Source: Bacillus cereus G9842
GTDB lineage: Bacteria > Bacillota > Bacilli > Bacillales > Bacillaceae_G
Assembly: GCF_000021305.1 (NCBI RefSeq)
Contig: NC_011774.1
Span: 76,002-140,001 of the forward strand
DNA length: 64,000 nt
Direction: 5' to 3'
The position numbers and the translations under genes were made by a program. Positions within the stretch are counted from its first letter, which is position 1, and each line of letters begins with the position of its first letter. This document shows, piece by piece, positions 28,746 through 37,129 of this stretch. The notes beneath the pieces were generated by a model that did no database searches, was not told the DNA's origin, and was given only the letters and a program-made list of their open reading frames with translations.

Positions 28746-29438
28746 ATGCAGACGGTTGAAGAACTTGCAAACTATTTTGTACTTTACATCACCCAAGCTA
28801 GATTTTCAGTAAAAGCAAGAACTGATAGTGCTATTTCCTCAATTCAAGTTTTACTGAATAAAGGATGGACTTTACAAGAAATTAAAGAAGAATTAGATAA
28901 TTTTTCAAAAACATACCCTCAAATTGTTACAACTCTTTATCATGTAGAGGAGATTATGAAAACAAAAGAGCTACCCAATAATTTGCTAAGTCCCACTTCA
29001 TTTTACTATCACAATATTTTAAGAGAGGTACCACCGCCACCGATTTTAAAAAGAGATCCAAATTCGGGAAATTGGATGAGAGTAGAATTGGGGTTTTATC
29101 TAGAAATGAAAAATAGATTTACTCTACAAGACTTATTAAATTATTGGTATGAGAAAATGGATATCATTCCTAATGATCATATAATTAAGCAAGATGAGGG
29201 GAAATTTAAATATATGCTAGGTAACTATACAGTCGATGAATTATTATTTATGATTGATGTTGCCAAAGTACAACGGAAAGAAAAACAACTTAGAACATTA
29301 AGAAATGCTTTTGAATTAGAAAAGTATTTAGAAGAAGCAAGAGATTTTATTCAAAGGAAAGAAAATATTCATAAGGTGACAGGGATAAATAGGGAGATTA
29401 AACGTCATGCAAAAAACAGTGATACCGCAAAACCATAA
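28746..29438 (+). CDS. Unknown replication-module protein, 230 aa
   Basis: ATG 28746 follows GGAGTGAG. The protein is mainly helical and charged, with no recognised motif. It overlaps the primase gene by 32 bases, which suggests tight co-expression and possibly a physical partner such as a helicase loader or primase accessory. That role is inference from position alone. Confidence 0.65.
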   Translation: MQTVEELANYFVLYITQARFSVKARTDSAISSIQVLLNKGWTLQEIKEELDNFSKTYPQIVTTLYHVEEIMKTKELPNNLLSPTSFYYHNILREVPPPPILKRDPNSGNWMRVELGFYLEMKNRFTLQDLLNYWYEKMDIIPNDHIIKQDEGKFKYMLGNYTVDELLFMIDVAKVQRKEKQLRTLRNAFELEKYLEEARDFIQRKENIHKVTGINREIKRHAKNSDTAKP

Positions 29439-30507
29439 TAATGTTACATTATGGGTTGAATGTGGTGCTGATTTAAAAACAAAAAAATATCCGTTTACAC
29501 GAAAGCATTTTATGTTTCCTGAGAACACTTGGCAATTCAGAGAGCATTATAATAATCAGGGTGTGTATCAAACTGTAATGCAATACATTAATCCAATTTG
29601 GTTTCAGAATGAAACAGGAAAATGGATTATTAATGCGGGTGACAGCTTAAAATGGGGAGATTTTTACTTAGATTTTGATACTATAATTAAAAGTGAAAAA
29701 GATTATATAAAACTAAAAGAAGATGTAAAGATAGCACTCAGATATGTAACGGTTATTATGCAAGTTAATATTAAACAGGTACAGCTTTATTTTTCTGGAA
29801 ACAAAGGGATTCATCTGGTAATTCCTGCTATTACATTAGGATTAGATCCTCATGTAGCTCTGAACCAGATTTACAAATTGATTGCTAAAGATATTAAAAA
29901 TTATTGCCCAAATAATACATTAGACTCGAAAGTATATGATGATAAACGTATGTTTCGGATGATCAACTCATGGAATATAAAAGGTGGAGCTTATAAAATT
30001 CCTATTACATATGACGAATTTAATAAACTAAGTTATGTAGAATTAATTCAACTCGCCCAGTCTCCAAGAGAAATTAAGCTGGAGCAACCATTTGTTTCAC
30101 AACGTGCACGGTTAGTTATAAAAAAACATATTGAAGAGTGGAACAAAAAATTAAATAAGCGAACAGAATTTTCAGGGGAAATCAGGAGAATAAAAACAGA
30201 ACCCCCATGTATTAAAGCAATGAATGAAAAGTTATTCAGAGAAACTATAGATGAAAGAAACAATAGCGCTACCGCATTAGCAAGTTTCTATATGCAACAA
30301 CAAATTCCAAGAGAAGAAACTATATTAAGAATGCAGCAATGGGGAAAAGAACGTTGTTCACCACCATTAAAAGCAAATGAAACTAAAATTATTGTTAACT
30401 CAGTCTACAACGCTCAATATAAGTATGGATGTAATTCATTCAAGCAAGCAAGTGGTGTCTGTAATAAAGAAAAGTGCCCTTTATTTAATAAGGAGATTTC
30501 AAAATGA
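29407..30507 (+). CDS. Archaeo-eukaryotic-type (AEP) DNA primase, 366 aa
   Basis: ATG 29407 follows AGGGAGA. AEP motifs are visible in order: a DxD pair in YLDFD (D89, D91); SGNKGIH (S130-H136); and a third block ending RMINSWNIKGGAYKIP (about 184-199). The C-terminal region resembles a PriCT-like helical domain and ends with cysteines C342, C352 and C357, a possible zinc or Fe-S site. The family synthesises primers on single-stranded DNA. The gene lies next to a DnaB-like helicase and shares overlapping ends with its neighbours. Confidence 0.75.
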   Translation: MQKTVIPQNHNNVTLWVECGADLKTKKYPFTRKHFMFPENTWQFREHYNNQGVYQTVMQYINPIWFQNETGKWIINAGDSLKWGDFYLDFDTIIKSEKDYIKLKEDVKIALRYVTVIMQVNIKQVQLYFSGNKGIHLVIPAITLGLDPHVALNQIYKLIAKDIKNYCPNNTLDSKVYDDKRMFRMINSWNIKGGAYKIPITYDEFNKLSYVELIQLAQSPREIKLEQPFVSQRARLVIKKHIEEWNKKLNKRTEFSGEIRRIKTEPPCIKAMNEKLFRETIDERNNSATALASFYMQQQIPREETILRMQQWGKERCSPPLKANETKIIVNSVYNAQYKYGCNSFKQASGVCNKEKCPLFNKEISK

Positions 30508-30725
30508 GAAAAACATTTGGTGAGTTTGCTTTCCTTATTTACGGGTTTGGGATTGCAGTAATTATTAATAAATGCGTTCATAATCAATCAAAATATATTC
30601 AGCAAATAACTTTTATGATTACGCTGGCTATCATAATATTTGTTTGTTTACATATAGAAAATAGAATGTATAAAAAAAGACAAAATAGGGGGCGGAAAAA
30701 ATGCAAAAGCAAAGAAATATATTAA
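30504..30725 (+). CDS. Small two-helix membrane protein, 73 aa
   Basis: The start overlaps the primase stop (ATGA) and has AAGGAG at good spacing. Two hydrophobic segments (about residues 8-22 and 32-50) are followed by a strongly basic tail. The function is unknown. It overlaps the next gene by 25 bases. Confidence 0.6.
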   Translation: MRKTFGEFAFLIYGFGIAVIINKCVHNQSKYIQQITFMITLAIIIFVCLHIENRMYKKRQNRGRKKCKSKEIY

Positions 30726-30958
30726 TTGTTACCCGAGATTTTAGTAAAGAAATTAGCACTAAATTTGAAAGAATCATTATGCTTCCTGTTAAAGGTATGG
30801 TGGATAATTTGAAAGGATTAAACTGGGATCAAGTCCTTGCTCCAAAGGAAATGGATAGTAATGAACAGGAATGGTTTAGAGAGTCTATTTTTCCTTTAAC
30901 GTTAGATAATTACCCTAATAATATGGGGATTATTTACTATCAAAAAGATTTCACATAA
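30701..30958 (+). CDS. Hypothetical protein, 85 aa
   Basis: ATG 30701 is preceded by AGGGGGCGG. It is a compact soluble protein with no recognised motif, translated from within the end of the preceding gene. A large inverted repeat follows it. Confidence 0.6.
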   Translation: MQKQRNILIVTRDFSKEISTKFERIIMLPVKGMVDNLKGLNWDQVLAPKEMDSNEQEWFRESIFPLTLDNYPNNMGIIYYQKDFT

Positions 30959-30994
30959 TTACCAAACTTGGCAAGGAAGAATTTTCTTCTTTCT

Positions 30995-31055
30995 TGCATA
31001 AAGTTCATGAAAATAGTTTGTATTTACCATTTACTATTTTCATGAATTTTATGCA
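30995..31055. repeat. 23-bp inverted repeat between primase and helicase genes
   Basis: The arms 30995-31017 and 31033-31055 are complementary over 23 positions with a single G-T pair and a 15-base loop. There is no T-run after it, so it does not look like an ordinary terminator. The helicase ribosome site comes about 15 bases later. It could be an RNA structure controlling the helicase or a single-strand initiation structure. Confidence 0.7.
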
Positions 31056-31081
31056 GGGAATGAGTGAAAGGAGCACCTTAA

Positions 31082-32164
31082 ATGACAATAATTAATTATC
31101 AAGAAGTTGATACTGATAATTCAACACTGAATCAAGATGAGGAAATCTTTACAATTAATATTGAAAATCCTTTGAAAGTTTGCTTGAGGAATCCGGAAAA
31201 AATTTTTAATCGTCCCATAAACTTTATTGAACAAAAAATGTTAAAAACAGTTCGAGATGTAGATGATTATTCTTGGAACCGAGATGCTCGAGGTGGACTT
31301 AGATCAGGATTTCCACTATTTGATGAAGCAATTGAAGGAGGCGTTCAAGCAGGTCTTTATTTAATTGCAGCACAACCTAACGTAGGTAAATCTGCTTGGA
31401 TGTTACAAGTAGGTCAAAATATTGCGAATTTAAATAAAAATGCGCATGTCGCATATCATTCTTTAGATGATAGTGTAAATGAATTAACACCGAGATACAT
31501 TGCTTGTAAGCAACAAATTACAATTTCACAGGCTAAAAATCCAGCACGATACATGAATGAGCCTGAAGTAATAGAAAAGCGAAATGAGGGTGTTAAACAT
31601 TTATATCGAAATGCTAGTAGATTTTCTTTATGGGATTCTACCGAAGGAACGAGTGTAGAAGCTATTGAAAAAAGAATTCAGGATTTAAAAATGGCTTTTC
31701 CAGATAAAGAATTAGTACTCATGATTGATAGTATCTATGATTTAACGGTGGAGTCTAAACAATTACAAGATAAGAATTTGTATGAATATGTTGCTAGAAC
31801 TGTTAAGCAATGGTGTGTAACATACGATTTGGCCATTTTTTGTACAGCACATTTAAGGAAATTAGGTGGTAATCGAAGGCCATTAACAGAAGACTTGAAA
31901 GAGAATAACCGTTTAGAATATGAAGCGAATTTTATAGCACTTTTATACAATGAAGTAGGGATTAAAGAAGAAGGTGCTCAGGTTTATTGGCTAAATGAAG
32001 ATACTGAGGAAAAAATGCCGGTCATTGAAATGAAAGTCGGTAAGAATAAATTAGGCTCTTTTAAAGGTACTCACTTCTATGAATTCGTACCAAATATGTC
32101 ATTTTGTATGGAGGCCTCTATTGAATCCCGTAGAAGATATGCTTCTTTAGTTTATCAAAGTTAA
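31082..32164 (+). CDS. DnaB-like replicative DNA helicase, 360 aa
   Basis: ATG 31082 follows AAAGGAGC. The RecA-like core has a Walker A-type loop AAQPNVGKS (96-104, K103), a Walker B strand LVLMIDS (D216), and a later HLRKLGG segment typical of DnaB-family C-terminal domains. The DnaB N-terminal domain is replaced by about 70 unrelated residues. The enzyme would unwind DNA as a hexamer at the fork, working with the AEP primase encoded 1.7 kb upstream and the DnaE polymerase at 39.2 kb. Confidence 0.8.
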   Translation: MTIINYQEVDTDNSTLNQDEEIFTINIENPLKVCLRNPEKIFNRPINFIEQKMLKTVRDVDDYSWNRDARGGLRSGFPLFDEAIEGGVQAGLYLIAAQPNVGKSAWMLQVGQNIANLNKNAHVAYHSLDDSVNELTPRYIACKQQITISQAKNPARYMNEPEVIEKRNEGVKHLYRNASRFSLWDSTEGTSVEAIEKRIQDLKMAFPDKELVLMIDSIYDLTVESKQLQDKNLYEYVARTVKQWCVTYDLAIFCTAHLRKLGGNRRPLTEDLKENNRLEYEANFIALLYNEVGIKEEGAQVYWLNEDTEEKMPVIEMKVGKNKLGSFKGTHFYEFVPNMSFCMEASIESRRRYASLVYQS

Positions 32165-32178
32165 AGGGGAATATGAGA

Positions 32179-32472
32179 ATGGAAAGTTCATATATTAAAG
32201 CTTTAAAGCATACAAAGGATAAAGTTAAATTCGTATTGGAAAATTATCCAGAGACAAGAAATAATGATAATTTGCTGTGTACAACATACTGGAGAATCAT
32301 TGACCGTATAGAAGATATACATAGTATTCAGTTTGCTACTGGAACAGAAGTTATCCGTCGAGCAAGGCAATCTTTAAATGAAAAAGGACTATTTCTAGCA
32401 ACAGATCCAAAAATATTAAGTAAAAGAAAACGATATGCTAAGGAAGTAAGATTAGGTATCAAAATTATATAA
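32179..32472 (+). CDS. Hypothetical protein with possible HTH, 97 aa
   Basis: AAAGGGGA is 8 bases before ATG 32179, better than ATG 32173. The sequence EVIRRARQSLNEKG followed by a basic tail resembles small phage helix-turn-helix proteins that sit near replication genes. Function is unknown. It follows the helicase by 14 bases in the same transcription unit. Confidence 0.6.
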   Translation: MESSYIKALKHTKDKVKFVLENYPETRNNDNLLCTTYWRIIDRIEDIHSIQFATGTEVIRRARQSLNEKGLFLATDPKILSKRKRYAKEVRLGIKII

Positions 32473-32485
32473 AGGAGTGGAAAAT

Positions 32486-32992
32486 ATGCCAACACAGATG
32501 AATAATCATCTAAGAAGATATGTACAGGATGGGATCCAAAAGAAGATTCGTCTTAATAGCCTAATTAAATCTTATCAAGTACAGTTTTCGAAAACAAAAG
32601 AAGATGTAATCGACCAAAGTGATTTACAACGTAAGATGGAGTATAACGGGATTCCGGAGATGAAAATAAAGCAAATTACATCGCGTCTAAATAAGGATCA
32701 GGAAATTGAAAAACAAACTATAAAAATCTTAAGAGACTTAAACTCTGATATGGATGATTTAACAATTGAAATTAATGCTCATTTAGAGGAGTTGTCAGCT
32801 ATTGAGATTGAATCTGGCGGATTTGTGACACATGCTATTGGTATTGATAAAGATACTACATTAGATAAAGAGAATATGATTTTAAAATTGAAAAAGAACA
32901 GTCATGCAGAAATTCCAATTGGTGTTCGCCTTGATAGCTGGAAGGATAGCTCACAGTTTACAATATCAAGAGAAAAGAAAGGGGATATATAA
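32486..32992 (+). CDS. Hypothetical protein, 168 aa
   Basis: AAAGGAG at 32471-32477 sets ATG 32486; the GTG inside that ribosome site is rejected. The N-terminal half is helical and charged, the C-terminal half beta-rich. Its stop overlaps the next start (TAATG). No family is recognised. Confidence 0.65.
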   Translation: MPTQMNNHLRRYVQDGIQKKIRLNSLIKSYQVQFSKTKEDVIDQSDLQRKMEYNGIPEMKIKQITSRLNKDQEIEKQTIKILRDLNSDMDDLTIEINAHLEELSAIEIESGGFVTHAIGIDKDTTLDKENMILKLKKNSHAEIPIGVRLDSWKDSSQFTISREKKGDI

Positions 32993-34014
32993 TGTTATTC
33001 TCATATTATTTTGATACGAAAAAGACTCATTTGCTAAATTGTCATTTTACAGTTTTACAGTTTACTAAAAAAAATGCTGGTGTTATTGATGTTATGTTCT
33101 CAGCTGAAGTATCTGAAATAATGAATGGTAAAAAGAAAAGGAAAGAAATGAAAGTTTCAACATTTTCTTTTGCACCATCGTCAAAAGATGAAGCAAAACA
33201 TGATATAGATTTTAGTCGTGTCCGCTACGCAGAACAAGGAAAATGGATATTTACTGTTACAAATAACAAAGATGAGGAACAGAAGGTAACAGTGGGATTA
33301 ATTACCCAATCAGCTAATAAGAATCCTATTGGTATGGATATCTACCATGATGATGATTTTTCAGCAGAATTGAAGGCTAATACACTAGCTATTCTCGAAA
33401 AGAATTATATTGCACCAGTATTAACTCAAACATTAGTAAATGCACAATTTGAACAACCTGGATATCCAGAAGGATTCTTTTCAGTTTCTGGAACGTATAA
33501 TAAGGAGTTTCAAATGTATACTGTCTCTGATTTTATACAAGAATTCTCAGAAGCAATTCCCGAAAAAGCAAAATTTGATATTACACTGAATCTTGCACCC
33601 TCTGAGTTAATTAAAGATAAAAATGAAGTATTTTCGCTTATGATTGAGAATTTGGGTACCATTAATTTACTGAAAAATGGATTAGAATATAAACCTTATA
33701 ATGGAAGTTCATCTGATGTTATATTTGATCAGTATGAAAAAGAAATCACAGAGAAAGATTTCTTTAATAACGGGTTTACTACAAAATCTTTTATTAAGCT
33801 TAATGGCGATGGGAAAGGTAACTTAATTATTTCTTATAATGGAAGAAATATAAGTGTTACATATGATTCACAAGTAGAAATGTCTAAGATAACATTTAAA
33901 GGAACATTAAAACCCTTGTCTGATAGTTTAATAGATGAAGAAAAAGAAAAAAATAATCCTAAGAACTGGACTAAATCAACGGTCGATGATATCAAAGTAG
34001 TTTATCATAAATAA
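32992..34014 (+). CDS. Hypothetical beta-rich protein, 340 aa
   Basis: ATG 32992 overlaps the upstream stop and follows AAAGGGGAT. The protein is acidic and beta-rich, without signal peptide, membrane segment or recognisable motif. It is the last gene of the 27.7-34.0 kb unit. Confidence 0.65.
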   Translation: MLFSYYFDTKKTHLLNCHFTVLQFTKKNAGVIDVMFSAEVSEIMNGKKKRKEMKVSTFSFAPSSKDEAKHDIDFSRVRYAEQGKWIFTVTNNKDEEQKVTVGLITQSANKNPIGMDIYHDDDFSAELKANTLAILEKNYIAPVLTQTLVNAQFEQPGYPEGFFSVSGTYNKEFQMYTVSDFIQEFSEAIPEKAKFDITLNLAPSELIKDKNEVFSLMIENLGTINLLKNGLEYKPYNGSSSDVIFDQYEKEITEKDFFNNGFTTKSFIKLNGDGKGNLIISYNGRNISVTYDSQVEMSKITFKGTLKPLSDSLIDEEKEKNNPKNWTKSTVDDIKVVYHK

Positions 34015-34132
34015 TCTAATAAAATACAACCAATAGTTATATATAGTACGAATTGAAATATTATTAAAACTTCAAAATTCATAAAAGATAGAAGAATGGA
34101 TGATAAATAAGGTGAAATATATTCCGATTCAC

Positions 34133-34181
34133 TGTAATGCATTGTAGAAGTATTGATGTCCATGTATATAGAATTTAGTAA
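34133..34181 (+). promoter_or_regulatory. Operator-like site C with possible promoter
   Basis: TGTAATGCATTGTA (34133-34146) matches 12 of 14 positions of the recurrent palindrome. TTGATG (34153-34158) and TAGTAA (34176-34181) follow with a 17-base spacer, so here the palindrome would lie just upstream of the -35. The promoter is weak by sequence. The unit downstream is 34314-35064. Nothing else is seen in the 34015-34313 gap. Confidence 0.4.
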
Positions 34182-34313
34182 TACTTTTAAAATAATATTT
34201 AAAAGAAATGGTTCTATTATTAAAGATAAAGTGACTATGCAGATTTATAAAGAATTTGAAATAACATTCATTAATAGCTGTTTTCAAGGACACAACTATG
34301 GGAGATGAAAGAT

Positions 34314-34841
34314 ATGATGATACACAAGCCGAAGGCATTAGATTATTTTAAAAAAGAACTAGAACAAATTAAGGATGCGAATTTACAAACCTTTTTTTAC
34401 AATTCTTTAGCAATTGCTCCAAAAAGTTTTCATAATGATGAAGGATTAATGGAATATACAAAAAAAGCATTTTATATTTTGTATGGTTTTTTAAATCAAC
34501 GTCAAATAATCGGGACGGTTCGTGAAGCACTGCTAGGAACGACTTTACTATGTGATATTATGTTTAATGAATTTGAAGATGAAATGAAAAAACTACATCC
34601 AGTTGCAGTTCGAACATATTTAGAGAATCACGGAATGAATAAAGAGATTCAACAGGGATTATGGGAGAACATAATGCGAGCAATTGAAGCACACCATGGA
34701 AATAAAGGAGCATCTCCATCATTAGATGCTAAACCGGGTACAGCTGAGTACGAATTAGCTCAAGCGTTTATAGTAGCACATATGCCTTATGTAAATATTT
34801 ATTGGGAGGATTTATATAATGAAGGGAAACATAAAAAATAA
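34314..34841 (+). CDS. Unknown protein, possibly HD-domain-like, 175 aa
   Basis: GGGAGA 8 bases upstream favours ATG 34314 (or 34317) over 34305. The C-terminal half contains IEAHHGNKGASP and a later ELAQAF segment, which loosely resembles the end of HD-domain phosphohydrolases, but a full set of metal ligands is not evident. It overlaps the holin gene by 23 bases, so it may be co-expressed for lysis timing. Confidence 0.55.
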   Translation: MMIHKPKALDYFKKELEQIKDANLQTFFYNSLAIAPKSFHNDEGLMEYTKKAFYILYGFLNQRQIIGTVREALLGTTLLCDIMFNEFEDEMKKLHPVAVRTYLENHGMNKEIQQGLWENIMRAIEAHHGNKGASPSLDAKPGTAEYELAQAFIVAHMPYVNIYWEDLYNEGKHKK

Positions 34842-35064
34842 GCTTAAAACTACTTTTTTCTGGAGTGGTATGGCATCAGCTACTTTAGTCTTTGCTCAAT
34901 CTATGGCCATACTTTTAGGATATGAGTTACCACAAGATACAATTGCTAAAATCATGGGAGCTATAAATAGTTTTTTAGCGCTATTAGCTTTTAGTGGATT
35001 ACTCGTAAATCCAGAGGAAGTAAATTCATTTCAAGCAATGGTAACAAAAATGAAAAAAGATTAA
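34819..35064 (+). CDS. Phage holin (phi-LC3-like), 81 aa
   Basis: ATG 34819 follows GGGAGGA. Two hydrophobic helices (about 13-33 and 47-61) are separated by a short polar turn, with a basic N-terminus and charged C-terminus, the usual small Gram-positive holin layout. It would form membrane lesions to release or activate the endolysin. The endolysin gene is unusually distant, 9 kb downstream. A terminator follows directly. Confidence 0.7.
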   Translation: MKGNIKNKLKTTFFWSGMASATLVFAQSMAILLGYELPQDTIAKIMGAINSFLALLAFSGLLVNPEEVNSFQAMVTKMKKD

Positions 35065-35071
35065 TAAATAA

Positions 35072-35099
35072 ATGTTCTCTATATATAGAGAACATTTTT
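35072..35099 (+). terminator. Terminator after holin
   Basis: A perfect 24-base palindrome (arm ATGTTCTCTATA, 35072-35095) is followed by TTTTT. Confidence 0.8.
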
Positions 35100-35328
35100 G
35101 TTGCTTACATCTGTAGTTTAAGAATATCAATTAACATAGAAATGTATTACATATTAACTTATGTGCAGTAATATGAAAAACGATTGGCTCTAGTATTAAA
35201 ATAATATAGATGAAATAGCTGGATTTATAGAAAAAACATTTACTTATAACAAATGTCTAGTTAAAAATCTATGGATAAAAGCAATAAATATAATAAAGAT
35301 TTTCTAAATGTTATGGAGGTAGAACAGT

Positions 35329-35484
35329 ATGTTAAAACTACTAAAAATGTGGAAGTGTAAGAGAAAAGGCACACATGAATATGCGTTTATAGATAGTAAA
35401 TGGGACGGTCCTAAAAAGTATGGGGTAAAAATACATACACGGGTATGCAAAACATGTGGTTCCGTTAAGAAAATTATAGTGTGA
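35329..35484 (+). CDS. Small zinc-ribbon-like protein, 51 aa
   Basis: ATG 35329 lies behind TGGAGGT. The peptide is basic, with one Cys near residue 10 (WKCKRKG) and a CKTCGS motif at 40-45, suggesting half of a zinc ribbon. A related but frameshifted sequence is present at 42724-42835. No function is assigned. Confidence 0.5.
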   Translation: MLKLLKMWKCKRKGTHEYAFIDSKWDGPKKYGVKIHTRVCKTCGSVKKIIV

Positions 35485-35501
35485 GTAGATAAAGAATTTT
35501 T

Positions 35502-35612
35502 ATGTTCAAGAAACGAGTAATTGGCACATTAGGAGAAGGTGTTGCGTTAGCAGGAATAATTGTGGCAGTAGTAACTGATGCAGAACAGAACTACATTTGC
35601 AGCGGAATTTAG
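35502..35612 (+). CDS. Possible small hydrophobic peptide, 36 aa (weak)
   Basis: An ATG with no clear ribosome site opens 36 codons with a Gly/Ala/Val-rich hydrophobic core. It may be a remnant. The rest of 35485-35843 is AT-rich, with no feature I can support except the ribosome site of the protease gene. Confidence 0.25.
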   Translation: MFKKRVIGTLGEGVALAGIIVAVVTDAEQNYICSGI

Positions 35613-35843
35613 TATATGTATAATAAGTATTCAACCAATTTATTTCATCCTATAAAATATGATAAATTAACAATATATATTGTTAATTTACAATTAAAAT
35701 AGAACCTAATAAATAAATTCAAAATATACTTTGAGGTGAGTCTAAATTGTGTTTTAATGTGTAATTTTCTTTTTTTATAGGTGAATTCTAGTATGATACG
35801 ATTACAAAAAGGGGACAGGGAATTCTAAGGAGGAATTTCCGTA

Positions 35844-36737
35844 ATGTTTAAAGTAGCAGATTATGTAGTAAGGCAAGTTATATCTCCAGAAATAGGAAAA
35901 GATCTTATTGATTGGGGGCTTAAAGCTATTGGTACTGAGGTAGCTTGGAAAAAAACAAAAGGAGAAGGTATTAAAGTTGCTATTCTTGATACAGGAATTG
36001 ATGAAGATCATCCTGACTTAATAGATAATGTAAAAAAATATATAGACTTTACCAATTCACCTAGTCAATATAAAGATATGCAGGGGCATGGAACTCATGT
36101 AGCAGGGATTGTAGCTGCAATGGATAATGGTATTGGCATGGTTGGTGTCGCACCTAAATCAGAATTATATTGTGCTAAGGTACTAGGCGATAACGGCAAG
36201 GGCGGGTTTGAAGCAATGGTTCGTGGGATTAAATGGGCCATGGATTGCAAAGTAGATGTTATTTCTATGAGTCTGGGGACCGCTAGTCGTCCCCCAGAAG
36301 TGCTATATCAAACTATCAAGCAAGCTATTTCTCAAGGTATTGTATTTGTAGCAGCTACAGGTAATGAAAATAGTCAAGTTTGTTATCCGGCAGCATACGA
36401 TGAAGTAATTGCTGTATCCGCTGTAGATGAAAAAATGCAACATTCTCAATTTTCAAATCAGGGTATAGAAAATGAAATTTGTGCTCCAGGTGTAAATATT
36501 TTATCTACTTATAAAGAGGGATATTACGCACGTTTATCTGGAACATCAATGGCTACTCCGATTATCTCTGGGGCAATTGCATTGATTATCGCTCGCTATA
36601 AACAACTGCATAATGGAGTAAATCCATCCGTATCAGTAGTACGGGAACTATTGCAACATATGGTTAAAGACCTTGGTGTACAAGGGCGGGATGAGCTATA
36701 TGGTGCAGGAATTATTAATTTAGCTCTACTTCCATAA
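35844..36737 (+). CDS. Subtilisin-family serine protease without signal peptide, 297 aa
   Basis: ATG 35844 follows AAGGAGGA. The complete S8 triad is visible: D49 in AILDTG, H82 in GHGTHVAG, S235 in SGTSMATP, plus the oxyanion N174 in ATGNENS. There is no signal peptide or obvious long propeptide, so it resembles intracellular subtilisins acting in the cytoplasm. Its role in a phage element is uncertain: capsid or tail maturation, host-protein turnover, or a moron. It has its own terminator. Confidence 0.85.
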   Translation: MFKVADYVVRQVISPEIGKDLIDWGLKAIGTEVAWKKTKGEGIKVAILDTGIDEDHPDLIDNVKKYIDFTNSPSQYKDMQGHGTHVAGIVAAMDNGIGMVGVAPKSELYCAKVLGDNGKGGFEAMVRGIKWAMDCKVDVISMSLGTASRPPEVLYQTIKQAISQGIVFVAATGNENSQVCYPAAYDEVIAVSAVDEKMQHSQFSNQGIENEICAPGVNILSTYKEGYYARLSGTSMATPIISGAIALIIARYKQLHNGVNPSVSVVRELLQHMVKDLGVQGRDELYGAGIINLALLP

Positions 36738-36766
36738 AAGACAGGTTTAAATCCTGTCTTTTTTAT
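36738..36766 (+). terminator. Terminator after protease gene
   Basis: AAGACAGG (36738-36745) pairs with CCTGTCTT (36753-36760), followed by a T-run. Confidence 0.8.
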
Positions 36767-36773
36767 TTTTTTG

Positions 36774-36804
36774 TGCTATAATTAAGCGCGTGAAAGGCAT
36801 TACA
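36774..36804 (+). promoter_or_regulatory. Extended -10 promoter with operator-like site D
   Basis: TGCTATAAT (36774-36782) is an extended -10. TGAAAGGCATTACA (36791-36804) is a variant of the recurrent palindrome, 8 bases downstream of the -10, overlapping the expected transcript start. It is the only promoter candidate ahead of the sigma-like gene. Confidence 0.6.
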
Positions 36805-37129
36805 TAATACTTAGAGGGAATTGTAGGGATTTATAGAATTACTCTCTAAAAAATACTAAAATGGGCATGTATGTTCAATAAGAACTGATTTTTAAGTTTA
36901 TTTGAAGTTTCAGATGTACTGCAAATTAACTAAAATTATAATAGCAAATAAAGAGAAAGTAGATGGGGGCATGACAAAAATATCGCTAGGAAGGCGTGTA
37001 AGCACAAAAAATAATAATGGAAGGAGTGAAAAAATGAGTAATTATTGAAATGAGAGAGAATCCAAAGTGTAAGATATAAAGCAATGAAAGAATTTAATGG
37101 GGCGCCTAGTAGATAAGGAGTAACAATAA
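36805..37129. other. Leader region of the sigma-like gene, no supported gene
   Basis: This roughly 325-base stretch holds only very short frames. One 25-codon frame from 36971 has a GGGGG upstream, and an ATG with AAGGAGTG near 37034 stops after four codons. It may be a long mRNA leader or decayed coding sequence. Confidence 0.4.

Noticed and set aside
35485..35843. Promoter for the protease gene
   Set aside because: Several AT-rich hexamers exist (for example near 35790), but none has a convincing -35/-10 pair at proper spacing, so I did not annotate one.
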